9,210 nucleotides of DNA from CAIOJG01 sp964477455 (GTDB lineage: Bacteria > Patescibacteriota > Patescibacteriia > Magasanikbacterales > GWA2-37-8), in assembly GCA_964477455.1 (NCBI GenBank), contig CAYZHG010000087.1:1-9210 (forward strand), given 5' to 3'. The position numbers and the translations under genes were made by a program. Each line of letters starts with the position of its first letter. Positions within the stretch are counted from its first letter, which is position 1. This document shows, in pieces, positions 1-6,212 of this stretch. A model generated the notes under the pieces. That model searched no databases, was not told where the DNA came from, and saw only the letters and a program-made list of their open reading frames with translations.

Positions 1-138
1 CAAGCTCCTCGCCAGATGTACAGTGTCAACTTGAACTGCGCATCTTGTGGTCAGCAGATTTCTGAGTTGCCTTTCCAACCAACTGGTGACAAACCAGTAT
101 ATTGCCGAGACTGCATGCAGGCTCGTCGCAATGGTTAA
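1..138 (+). CDS. zinc-ribbon protein, C-terminal part only (5' end outside window)
   Basis: The reading frame is open from base 1 and stops with TAA at 136-138, giving 45 visible residues. They contain two CxxC knuckles (CASC and CRDC) separated by 18 residues, with a Leu-Pro-Phe stretch between them and a basic end (ARRNG). This is the layout of the short CxxC...CxxC zinc-ribbon domains common in Patescibacteria, where they usually sit at the end of a longer protein or make up most of a small one. The four cysteines should bind one zinc ion. The ATG at 16-18 is in frame but is probably internal, because the frame continues upstream. The exact role cannot be told from this fragment; nucleic-acid binding is only a guess from the fold. 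A strong terminator follows 15 bases after the stop, so this gene ends its transcription unit. Confidence 0.8.
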   Translation, partial: QAPRQMYSVNLNCASCGQQISELPFQPTGDKPVYCRDCMQARRNG

Positions 139-153
139 TTGACAATCAACTTG

Positions 154-185
154 AACCCCTCGATTTATCGGGGGGTTTTTGTTTT
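154..185 (+). terminator. intrinsic terminator after the zinc-ribbon gene
   Basis: A 10-bp stem (154-163 with 168-177, including one T·G wobble) closes a TTTA loop. The 3' side runs into T5-G-T4. The C-run/G-run stem followed by a T-tract is a textbook Rho-independent terminator. Confidence 0.92.
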
Positions 186-214
186 ACCTCGCCGAAGCTT
201 CAGCGTAGGCAGGT
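186..214. repeat. REP-like imperfect palindrome
   Basis: The stretch is bounded by ACCT (186-189) and AGGT (211-214), with GCC/GGC next and GC(TTCA)GC at the centre. It therefore folds into a broken hairpin. It lies between a terminator and a promoter and has no coding role. It resembles the short GC-rich palindromes scattered between genes in many Patescibacteria genomes, but only one copy is in this window, so its repeat nature is inferred. Confidence 0.45.
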
Positions 215-218
215 TTAC

Positions 219-246
219 TTGAATTTTCGCTAGATAATGATATAAT
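219..246 (+). promoter_or_regulatory. sigma-70-type promoter for the HD-domain gene and mnmA
   Basis: A TTGAAT -35 box (219-224) and a perfect TATAAT -10 box (241-246) are separated by 16 bp. Transcription would start near 252-254, leaving a leader of about 23 bases before the ATG at 276. No Shine-Dalgarno sequence is visible in that leader. Confidence 0.75.
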
Positions 247-275
247 CAATTTGGATAATATGTTTAATTATAAAT

Positions 276-902
276 ATGTACACAAAAAAACAGCAAGAAA
301 TAATTAAATATACACGTGCCAAAGTGTATTCATATATGGGAGAAAATCCTGTGGCTGGACACGGTTCGGATCATGCCGCGCGCGTAGCCGAATGGGCAGT
401 ACAAATTGCAAAAAAAGAAAAAGCCAACATTTTTTTGTGTGAAATGGCCGGACTCTTGCACGATGTGGGACGAGCGTTAGAAGGAATGAATGGTTCTGAG
501 GATTCCAAAAAGCGTCATCACGAACTTTCTTATGAAATTTGCCAAGAATGGTTTAGAAATGATGAGATATTAAACAAACTTTCCAATTCAGAAAAATTAA
601 ATTTATTATATAGTGTTCGTTATCACTGGAATAATGCGGCGGATAAATACTTAGAAGCGATAATATTGCGTGATGCCGATAAAATGGATTTGTTTGGAAA
701 GATTGGAATAGAAAGAAATGAACGCTTTTGGAATTATGATCGAGAAAAAATAATGTTGCAGATGCGTTTTCGTACAGACGATATGTTTTGGATAAGAACA
801 AAAACGGCGAGAGTATTTTTTGAAAAGCATAAGATGTTTGATCCAATATTAAAATACACTATTAAAAAACTAAAAGAAGATATCCATCCAGTGGAATTGT
901 AG
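276..902 (+). CDS. HD-domain metal-dependent phosphohydrolase
   Basis: This 208-residue soluble protein has the HD-superfamily metal site: His33 in the GSDHAARV stretch, His62-Asp63 in LLHDVGR, and downstream His117 and Asp133 (with Asp135 also nearby). These fit the usual H...HD...H...D ligand set, so a divalent-metal phosphohydrolase acting on a nucleotide or other phosphate ester is likely. The substrate cannot be read from the sequence. No extra domain, signal peptide or membrane segment is seen. The start at 276 is the first ATG in this frame after the promoter and leaves the full HD fold intact. The gene ends in TAG three bases before the mnmA start, so the two are probably cotranscribed and translationally coupled. 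Whether the function is also linked to tRNA modification is unknown. Confidence 0.88.
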   Translation: MYTKKQQEIIKYTRAKVYSYMGENPVAGHGSDHAARVAEWAVQIAKKEKANIFLCEMAGLLHDVGRALEGMNGSEDSKKRHHELSYEICQEWFRNDEILNKLSNSEKLNLLYSVRYHWNNAADKYLEAIILRDADKMDLFGKIGIERNERFWNYDREKIMLQMRFRTDDMFWIRTKTARVFFEKHKMFDPILKYTIKKLKEDIHPVEL

Positions 903-905
903 GCT

Positions 906-1979
906 ATGAATAAAAAGAATAATAAAATTAAAGTGCTCGTTTGTCTGTCTGGTGGTGTGGATTCATCGGTAGCGGCGGCTTTATTAGTGAAAGCGGGATA
1001 TGATGTCACCGCGGCTTTTATGGTGAACTATGACGACCAATCCAGTGGTCAATCTTGTTGGCGTGATGATTATCATGATGCCTTGCGGGTTGCGGCAAAA
1101 TTGGGAATCCAATTGTTGCGTTTAGATTTTGTGAAAGAATATAGTCGTGATGTGCTCGATTATATGTATAAGGAATACGAGCTGGGACGAACGCCTAATC
1201 CAGATGTCTTGTGTAATAAATTTGTGAAGTTTGGTGCTTGGCTAAATAAAGCGCGTGAACTTGGGTTTGATTATATTGCTACCGGTCATTATGCTCGGAT
1301 TAAAAAGAGTGGTCGTAAATTTTTGTTGCAAGAAGCCAAGGATAAAAATAAAGATCAAACATATTTTTTGCACCAGCTCAATCAGGAGCAATTAAAAAGC
1401 GTTTTGTTTCCAATTGGGAGCTACAACAAAGAACAAGTGCGCAAATTGGCGACGAAATTTGATTTACCAACTGCCCAAAAAGAAGAAAGTATGGGAATTT
1501 GTTTTGTGGGTGAAGTTCCAATGCGCGATTTTTTAAAAAATAAAATTAAAGTTAGTTCTGGTAAGATAGTTGATGAGAATCAAAATGTGTTAGGTAAACA
1601 TGATGGTTTGGCTTACTATACAATCGGCCAACGTAATCTAGGATTGAATAGTAATGATGGGAAACCGATGTTTGTATTGGATAAAGATTTTCAAAAAAAT
1701 GAGTTGGTTGTCGGTAGTGAAAACAGTCCTTTGTTATATAAAAAAGAAATCAACGTGGAGGGTGTAAATTGGACGGCGAGTGATCTTCCAAAATTACCAT
1801 TAAAATGCAAAATCCGATTGCGTCATCGCCAAGAGTTACAATCCGCCACAATTTGTCATTCCCGTGAAAACGGGAATCTTTTGATAAAATTCTCCAAACC
1901 ACAACGCGCTGTCACCCCTGGACAGTTTGCCGTTTTTTATAAAAGCGGTTTGTGTTTGGGCGGGGGAGTAATTTTGTAG
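906..1979 (+). CDS. mnmA: tRNA 2-thiouridine(34) synthase MnmA
   Basis: MnmA uses ATP and a persulfide sulfur to thiolate the wobble uridine (U34) of tRNAs for Lys, Glu and Gln. The 357-residue length is normal. The N-terminal PP-loop SGGVDSS (15-21) binds ATP. The first active-site Cys is Cys103 in NPDVLCNKFVKF, and the second is Cys199 in MGICFVGE; both lie close to the positions known in E. coli. ATGHYAR, KDQTYFLHQL and the C-terminal AVTPGQ...CLGGGVIL are family signatures. Residues 317-325 (CHSRENGNL) are odd: they are encoded by a REP-type palindrome in a normally variable loop of the C-terminal beta-barrel, about one residue longer than in E. coli. The frame is kept and all catalytic parts are present, so the enzyme is probably active. 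It follows the HD gene by three bases and ends in TAG. Confidence 0.97.
   Translation: MNKKNNKIKVLVCLSGGVDSSVAAALLVKAGYDVTAAFMVNYDDQSSGQSCWRDDYHDALRVAAKLGIQLLRLDFVKEYSRDVLDYMYKEYELGRTPNPDVLCNKFVKFGAWLNKARELGFDYIATGHYARIKKSGRKFLLQEAKDKNKDQTYFLHQLNQEQLKSVLFPIGSYNKEQVRKLATKFDLPTAQKEESMGICFVGEVPMRDFLKNKIKVSSGKIVDENQNVLGKHDGLAYYTIGQRNLGLNSNDGKPMFVLDKDFQKNELVVGSENSPLLYKKEINVEGVNWTASDLPKLPLKCKIRLRHRQELQSATICHSRENGNLLIKFSKPQRAVTPGQFAVFYKSGLCLGGGVIL
1855..1878. repeat. REP-type palindrome inside mnmA
   Basis: A perfect 8-bp inverted repeat (1858-1865 with 1870-1877) closes a GAAA loop. With its flanks it reads GTCATTCCCG, six bases, then CGGGAATC. This matches the widespread intergenic palindrome whose translation (HSRE.GN) is familiar from many bacterial gene predictions. 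Here it lies in frame within a real gene. Confidence 0.6.
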
Positions 1980-1993
1980 ATTGTATTAAAAGC

Positions 1994-2022
1994 TTTACAG
2001 AAATATTATTTTTAGCTAAAAT
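1994..2022 (+). promoter_or_regulatory. promoter for the small membrane protein, alaS and gtrA-like gene
   Basis: TTTACA (1994-1999) and TAAAAT (2017-2022) are separated by an ideal 17 bp. The -10 box is preceded by TTTTAGC, as in the infA promoter. It lies just after the mnmA stop. The predicted start near 2029 falls almost on the ATG at 2030, so the transcript may be nearly leaderless. Confidence 0.6.
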
Positions 2023-2029
2023 CACCAGT

Positions 2030-2290
2030 ATGAATCTCGATTTAACGACAATTCTAGGTATAATCGGCGCTATATTTATTTTATTTGCTTTTATTTTAGA
2101 ACAGAAAAAGATTTGGAATAGTGAAATGTTGAAATACGATTTAGTAAATTTTATTGGTAGTGCCATTTTGATAGTTTACGGAATTTTAATAAAAGGTTAT
2201 CCATTTGTAATTTTAAATTCAGTTTGGGCATTGGTGTCACTAAAAGATGTCTTGTCTGATATTATAAAAAATAATAAAACAAATAATTAA
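2030..2290 (+). CDS. small integral membrane protein, CBU_0592-like family
   Basis: The protein has 86 residues from the ATG at 2030. The frame can be extended upstream into the mnmA end, but that extension is not hydrophobic and would cross the promoter, so the internal ATG is preferred. Three hydrophobic segments are visible: about residues 4-22 (LTTILGIIGAIFILFAFIL), 36-52 (LVNFIGSAILIVYGILI) and 55-68 (YPFVILNSVWALVS). The pattern of an N-terminal GxIGA helix, a Tyr/Leu/Asn-rich middle and PxxxLNxxWAL at the end matches the CBU_0592-like family, whose function is not known. The tail is polar (DIIKNNKTNN). It ends one base before the alaS start, so the two genes are likely translationally coupled. 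Confidence 0.75.
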   Translation: MNLDLTTILGIIGAIFILFAFILEQKKIWNSEMLKYDLVNFIGSAILIVYGILIKGYPFVILNSVWALVSLKDVLSDIIKNNKTNN

Positions 2291-2291
2291 T

Positions 2292-4148
2292 ATGATTACC
2301 TCCAGAGAACTTCGTCAGAAATATTTAGAATTTTTTGCTAGCAAGGAACACAAAATTATTCCGAGCGCTTCTTTGATTCCAGAAAATGATCCAACGGTTT
2401 TGTTTACCACGGCTGGTATGCATCCGCTTGTACCATATTTGTTGGGAGAAAAACATCCAGAAGGAAAACGTTTGGCCAATATTCAAAAATGTATTCGCAC
2501 CCAAGATATCGATGAAGTGGGCGATACTCGTCATGATACTTTTTTTGAGATGATGGGCAATTGGTCACTCGGAGATTATTTTAAAAAAGAAGCGATTGAA
2601 TGGAGTTGGGAGTTTTTGACTTCACCAAAATATTTGGGTTTGGATCCACGCAAATTAGCGGTGACGGTTTTTGCTGGAGAAGATGAAAATGGTATTCCAC
2701 GTGATGAAGAAGCGGCTGGTATTTGGAAAAGTTTAGGAGTGGCCGAAGATAGGATTGCTTATTTGCCAAGAAAAAATAACTGGTGGGGTCCAGCAGGTCA
2801 AACTGGTCCTTGTGGTCCTGATACGGAAATGTTTTTTTGGAAAGGCGAAACTGAATTTCCTCCAGCGGGAAGTAATGCTGGTACTGATGAAGACAATTGG
2901 TTGGAAATCTGGAATGACGTTTTCATGCAATACAATAAAAATAAAGAAGGACATTACGAACCATTAGTACAGAAAAATGTGGATACTGGAATGGGATTGG
3001 AAAGAACTTTGGTAACCCTCAATGGTTTTGCCGATGTTTTTCAGATCGATACCTTTTGGCCGTTGATTCAGAAGATTGAAGAATTATCTGGCCGTGAATA
3101 TATCGAAAGTCTTGAGGTGACCAAATCCATGCGTATTATTGCCGATCATTTGCGTACTGCTACTATGATTATGGGTGATGATAAATGTGTCGCTCCCAGC
3201 AATGTGGATCGCGGATATATTGTGCGTCGTTTGATTCGTCGTGCTGTTCGTCATGGACGCCTACTTGGAATTAATGAAAATTTCTGTGATAAAATTGCTG
3301 CCGAAGTAATTAAAATCTTTAAAGATGTTTATTCTGAAGTGGCCAAAAATCAGGAATTTATAATGTTCGAATTGGCCAAAGAAGAAAGTAAATTTAGAAA
3401 TACAATCGAACAGGGATTAAAAGAATTTGAAAAACTTTTAAATGGTTTTAGAATTGCTTTTGAAAAGACTGGGAAAAATATAACAGAAATTTCTGGTAAG
3501 CAAGCCTTTAAATTATTTGAAAGTTATGGTTTTCCTTTAGAAATGACTTTAGAAATGGCTTTGGAAAATGGTTTGACAGTGGATGTAAATAGTTTTGAAG
3601 AAGCATTTAAAGCCCACCAAGATTTATCTCGTGCTGGTGCGGAACAAAAATTCAAAGGTGGTTTGGCCGATCATGGCGAGATGTCCGTGAAATATCATAC
3701 TGGTACACATCTATTGAATGCCGCCTTGCGTCAGGTGTTGGGTTCACACGTGGAACAGCGTGGTAGTAATATTACCGCCGAGCGTTTACGTTTTGATTTT
3801 TCTCATCCAGAAAAAATGTCTGAGGAACAAAAACAGAAAGTTGAAGATTTGATAAATTATGCAATTAAAAAAGATTACCATGTTTCATTTATTGAAATGA
3901 CCGTAGCAGAAGCGAAAACACAAGGAGCGTTGGGAGTATTTGAAGATAAATATGGTAATAAAGTAAAAGTATATTCAGTCGGTGAACCGGATGTAATGCC
4001 ATCCGCTACAATAAATTCTCAAACTTTCAGTAAGGAAATTTGTGGTGGTCCTCATGTTGAACATACAGGTATTATGGGAACATTCAAAATTGTCAAAGAA
4101 GAAGCAGTTTCGTCTGGTATCCGTCGTATCAAAGCGGTGCTTCAATAA
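2292..4148 (+). CDS. alaS: alanine--tRNA ligase, short form lacking the C-terminal domain
   Basis: This class II synthetase attaches alanine to tRNA-Ala. Residues about 1-240 form the catalytic domain, with motif 2 starting at Arg69 (RTQDIDEVGD...FFEMMGNWSLGDYF), a GPCGPDTEMFF stretch, and motif 3 GMGLER at 233-238. The middle region (about 240-450) is the helical tRNA-recognition part, including DHLRTATMIM and RGYIVRRLIRRAVRHG. The editing domain follows, with its zinc/active-site residues His469 and His473 (HTGTHLL) and Cys584 and His588 (CGGPHVEHT). The protein stops at residue 618, just after GIRRIKAVLQ, where typical bacterial AlaRS of about 875 residues continues into a coiled coil and the DHHA1/C-Ala domain. 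No frame disruption is seen at that point, so the short form appears natural. It lies one base after the membrane-protein gene and 10 bases before the GtrA-like gene. Confidence 0.97.
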   Translation: MITSRELRQKYLEFFASKEHKIIPSASLIPENDPTVLFTTAGMHPLVPYLLGEKHPEGKRLANIQKCIRTQDIDEVGDTRHDTFFEMMGNWSLGDYFKKEAIEWSWEFLTSPKYLGLDPRKLAVTVFAGEDENGIPRDEEAAGIWKSLGVAEDRIAYLPRKNNWWGPAGQTGPCGPDTEMFFWKGETEFPPAGSNAGTDEDNWLEIWNDVFMQYNKNKEGHYEPLVQKNVDTGMGLERTLVTLNGFADVFQIDTFWPLIQKIEELSGREYIESLEVTKSMRIIADHLRTATMIMGDDKCVAPSNVDRGYIVRRLIRRAVRHGRLLGINENFCDKIAAEVIKIFKDVYSEVAKNQEFIMFELAKEESKFRNTIEQGLKEFEKLLNGFRIAFEKTGKNITEISGKQAFKLFESYGFPLEMTLEMALENGLTVDVNSFEEAFKAHQDLSRAGAEQKFKGGLADHGEMSVKYHTGTHLLNAALRQVLGSHVEQRGSNITAERLRFDFSHPEKMSEEQKQKVEDLINYAIKKDYHVSFIEMTVAEAKTQGALGVFEDKYGNKVKVYSVGEPDVMPSATINSQTFSKEICGGPHVEHTGIMGTFKIVKEEAVSSGIRRIKAVLQ

Positions 4149-4158
4149 AATAAATTCC

Positions 4159-4641
4159 ATGCTTACAAATGTTGTAAAAAAACTTTGGTCCATGCGCGTA
4201 CAATTTGCCAAATATTTTACTATTGGCATTGGTGCGGTTGTTTTAGATATCTGGTCTTTGCATTTTTTGGTTAATTTGCACATCAATCCGATTTTGTCGA
4301 TCGTCATTAATCAACTGGTGATAATAAATTTGGTATTCTTATTAAATAAGTATTGGGCGTTTGGATCTAAAGGCGTAACCCATCAACAAATTATTAGATT
4401 TTATCTAGTAGCTGGTTTCAATTATTTATTTGCAATTACCTGGATGTATATTTTTACCAGTTTAATAAATTTGCATCAATATATTCAATATATTGGAATT
4501 TCACAGACGAATTATTATTTGGTAGTCAGGCTGATAAATGTTGCTATGGCCGTATCCTGGAATTTCTTACTTTACAAGTTTTTTGTTTATCGACAGGAAG
4601 TAGGGGATGTGAATAAGTTAGCGCCAGATCAAGTATCGTAG
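4159..4641 (+). CDS. GtrA-family four-helix membrane protein
   Basis: The protein has 160 residues from the ATG at 4159. The frame extends upstream inside alaS, but that part is only an overlap reading. Four membrane helices are visible: near residues 16-38 (KYFTIGIGAVVLDIWSLHFLV), 44-63 (ending in LNKYWAF), 77-100 (RFYLVAGFNYLFAITWMYIF) and 120-146 (ending in NFLLYKFFVY). The Asp in helix 1, LNKYWAF after helix 2 and WNF..YKFFVY in helix 4 are GtrA/DPMS-like signatures. Family members are thought to help move or handle lipid-linked (undecaprenyl or dolichyl) sugars for cell-surface glycans. The substrate here is unknown and no glycosyltransferase lies next to it. A later ATG at 4192 (MRVQFAKYF) is an alternative start. 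It ends in TAG and is the last gene before the infA promoter. Confidence 0.85.
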   Translation: MLTNVVKKLWSMRVQFAKYFTIGIGAVVLDIWSLHFLVNLHINPILSIVINQLVIINLVFLLNKYWAFGSKGVTHQQIIRFYLVAGFNYLFAITWMYIFTSLINLHQYIQYIGISQTNYYLVVRLINVAMAVSWNFLLYKFFVYRQEVGDVNKLAPDQVS

Positions 4642-4709
4642 TATTTTTTAGCTAATTCAAGCCATTTTATAGCAAATAATCAAATTTTATTCATGGTTGG
4701 CCTAGCCCC

Positions 4710-4738
4710 TTGACTAAAATCGTTTTTTTAGCTAGAAT
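4710..4738 (+). promoter_or_regulatory. promoter of the infA-rpsI ribosomal operon
   Basis: TTGACT (4710-4715) and TAGAAT (4733-4738) are separated by 17 bp, the best -35/-10 pair in the window. The -10 box is preceded by TTTTTTTAGC. Transcription would start near 4745, leaving about 16 bases before the infA ATG. This placement argues against the upstream TTG at 4710 as a start codon, because it is the -35 box itself. Confidence 0.82.
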
Positions 4739-4760
4739 AATGGTAATTAATTTTTTCCAA

Positions 4761-4979
4761 ATGGTTAGTAAACAAGACGTTATCGAATTAAAGGGTGCAA
4801 TTGAAGAGTTGCTACCGGCTGGCACTTTCCGCGTTAAGCTCGAGAGTGGACAGACCATTATCGCTCATTTGTCTGGTAAAATGCGCTTAAACAAGATTCG
4901 TTTAAGTTTAGGAGACCAGGTAAAAGTAGAGATGACACCTTACGATTTGACTAAAGGTAGAATCACATTCCGTTTCTAA
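4761..4979 (+). CDS. infA: translation initiation factor IF-1
   Basis: IF-1 binds the A site of the 30S subunit during initiation. From the ATG at 4761 the protein has 72 residues, the usual IF-1 length, and aligns from VSKQDVIELKG to the end. Its single OB fold is recognisable from FRVKLESGQ, HLSGKMRLNKIR, LGDQVKVEM and the family signature SPYDLTRGRI-like TPYDLTKGRITFRF. A longer frame starting at TTG 4710 would run through the promoter and is rejected. It opens the alpha-type operon and is followed by a 122-base gap with a large RNA fold before rpmJ. No Shine-Dalgarno sequence is seen; the bases before the ATG are TTAATTTTTTCCAA. Confidence 0.96.
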   Translation: MVSKQDVIELKGAIEELLPAGTFRVKLESGQTIIAHLSGKMRLNKIRLSLGDQVKVEMTPYDLTKGRITFRF

Positions 4980-4995
4980 ACAATTCAAACATAAG

Positions 4996-5069
4996 AATAT
5001 CAACCATTGCGGTGTAGTTCCTCACTTTTTTAGAGGGGCGTCGATATCGCGGCAGTGGTTGGTATTTTT
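4996..5069 (+). promoter_or_regulatory. branched RNA fold between infA and rpmJ (candidate attenuator or leader)
   Basis: Bases 4996-5010 pair with 5052-5066 as an unbroken 15-bp stem containing two G·T wobbles. Inside, CCTC (5020-5023) can pair with GAGG (5033-5036) around an ACTTTTTTA loop, and GCG (5038-5040) with CGC (5048-5050). The 3' side of the long stem runs directly into a T-run (5065-5069). The fold could act as a terminator or attenuator that sets how much transcription passes from infA into the ribosomal genes, as an autoregulatory protein-binding site, or as an RNase processing site. I do not recognise it as a known riboswitch or leader family. Confidence 0.6.
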
Positions 5070-5101
5070 GCTTTACTTAATTATTTATTAGTCCATACCA
5101 T

Positions 5102-5215
5102 ATGAAAGTACGCGCTTCCGTGAAGAAGATTTGTATGAAGTGTCAAACCGTACGTCGCAAAGGCCGCGTGTTTGTCATCTGTGAAAATGCAAAACATAAA
5201 CAACGTCAGGGTTAA
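5102..5215 (+). CDS. rpmJ: large-subunit ribosomal protein bL36
   Basis: This 37-residue basic protein (MKVRASVKKICMKCQTVRRK...) has the bL36 zinc site Cys11, Cys14, Cys27 and His32 in C-x2-C-x12-C-x4-H spacing. bL36 binds 23S rRNA in the large subunit. Length and motif are normal for the zinc-binding (C+) form. It sits in the usual place between infA and rpsM. No promoter of its own is convincing in 5067-5101, so expression should depend on reading through the upstream RNA fold. Confidence 0.96.
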   Translation: MKVRASVKKICMKCQTVRRKGRVFVICENAKHKQRQG

Positions 5216-5217
5216 TC

Positions 5218-5271
5218 AAATTTGAAACATAAACTCCTGCGGAGTTTGAAATTTCGTTGAGCTTCGCAAAT
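5218..5271. repeat. tandem small hairpins in the rpmJ-rpsM gap (REP-like)
   Basis: A perfect 7-bp stem (5231-5237 with 5241-5247, loop TGC) lies between two AAATTT blocks (5218-5223 and 5250-5254 with the preceding base) that can also pair. A second, weaker hairpin pairs 5251-5256 with 5265-5271 with one bulged base. There is no T-run, so it is not a terminator. It may be a REP-like palindrome or a folded leader for rpsM. Confidence 0.45.
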
Positions 5272-5310
5272 AGTAAAATAAATTTAATTATTTACTCATC
5301 TCTAGAAATT

Positions 5311-5697
5311 ATGAGAATTGCCAGTACAAACATTCCAAATGATAAGAAGATTGCTTTTGCTCTACCATACGTATTTGGTATCGGTAAGACTCTAGCAGTT
5401 AAGATCCTAAAAGATGCCGGTATCGATGAAAACATCCGTGCCAAAGATCTTACTGAGGCTCAGCAAGACAAATTGCGTGCTATTGTAGAAAAAGATTACA
5501 AAACAGAAGGTGATTTGCGTCGTGAAATCATGAGTAATATCAAGCGCTTGAAAGATGTTAAATGTTACCGTGGCATCCGCCATATGAAACATTTACCTGT
5601 TCGCGGTCAACGTACCAAAACTAACTCTCGTACTGTGCGCGGCAACGTTCGCAAGACAGCTGTTAGTGGTAAGAAGTTGGCTGGTCAGAAGACCTAA
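5311..5697 (+). CDS. rpsM: small-subunit ribosomal protein uS13
   Basis: uS13 sits in the head of the 30S subunit and contacts the P-site tRNA and the intersubunit bridge. The protein has 128 residues from the ATG at 5311. It starts with MRIASTNIPNDKKI, followed by the helix-hairpin part FGIGKTLAVKIL (about 20-31) and the signature RGIRHMKHLPVRGQRTK near residues 88-104. A TTG start at 5257 would add 18 residues that do not fit the family and overlap the hairpins, so it is rejected. The tail is moderately basic. There is no Shine-Dalgarno sequence; the bases before the ATG are CTCTAGAAATT. Confidence 0.96.
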   Translation: MRIASTNIPNDKKIAFALPYVFGIGKTLAVKILKDAGIDENIRAKDLTEAQQDKLRAIVEKDYKTEGDLRREIMSNIKRLKDVKCYRGIRHMKHLPVRGQRTKTNSRTVRGNVRKTAVSGKKLAGQKT

Positions 5698-5737
5698 AGC
5701 AGACGCTTGTTAATTTTAACTACCAGATTTATAAAAT

Positions 5738-6187
5738 ATGACAGAAAAAACAACAAATAAACCTGAAGAATCTGCTGCCAAGGCTACAAAAGCCAAGGTA
5801 GGTTCTTCTAAAGCAAAGAAAAAGAAGGTTGTTGATCGCCAAGTTCCTCGCGCCAACGCCTATATTCAAGCTACTTACAACAATACCATCATCACTATTA
5901 CTGATCCAAACGGAAACGTTTTGGGTTGGTCATCCGCAGGTGTAGTTGGTTTCAAAGGTCCAAAGAAAGCTACTCCTTACGCTGCTTCTCTTGTCACCAA
6001 GGATTTGATGGACAAGATTGCTGCTTACGCAGTAAAAGAAGTTAGTGTATTTGTGAAAGGTATCGGCGGTGGTCGTGAAGGTGCAATCCGTGCTCTTCAT
6101 ATCAATGGTTTGAATGTTGTTTCAATCAATGATGTCACTCCAATCCCACACAACGGCTGTCGTCAACCAAAAAGACGTAGAGTGTAA
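5738..6187 (+). CDS. rpsK: small-subunit ribosomal protein uS11
   Basis: uS11 binds 16S rRNA on the platform of the small subunit near the Shine-Dalgarno cleft. Family signatures run from QATYNNTIITITDPNGN through GWSSAGVVGFKGPKKATPYAA and VKGIGGGREGAIRAL to VTPIPHNGCRQPKRRRV at the end. The 149-residue length exceeds the usual 125-130 because of an N-terminal extension of roughly 20 residues rich in Lys, Ala, Ser and Thr (MTEKTTNKPEESAAKATKAK), which is probably disordered. The usual C-terminal NGCRPPK has a Gln in place of a Pro. The ATG at 5738 is the only good start upstream of the conserved core. Confidence 0.97.
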   Translation: MTEKTTNKPEESAAKATKAKVGSSKAKKKKVVDRQVPRANAYIQATYNNTIITITDPNGNVLGWSSAGVVGFKGPKKATPYAASLVTKDLMDKIAAYAVKEVSVFVKGIGGGREGAIRALHINGLNVVSINDVTPIPHNGCRQPKRRRV

Positions 6188-6212
6188 TTTACCATATTGT
6201 AATTAAAATATT

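Noticed and set aside
4642..4709. Terminator between the GtrA-like gene and infA.
   Set aside because: Only a 3-bp GGC/GCC hairpin is visible, with no T-run; no convincing terminator is present.
4710..4760. Longer IF-1 with a TTG start at 4710.
   Set aside because: The added 17 residues do not belong to IF-1, and the TTG is part of the -35 box of a good promoter.
5067..5101. Separate promoter for rpmJ.
   Set aside because: TTGCTT or TTTACT could serve as a -35 box, but no acceptable -10 box lies at 16-18 bp.
5257..5310. Longer uS13 with a TTG start at 5257.
   Set aside because: The family begins at MRIA; the extension overlaps hairpins and is not conserved in type.
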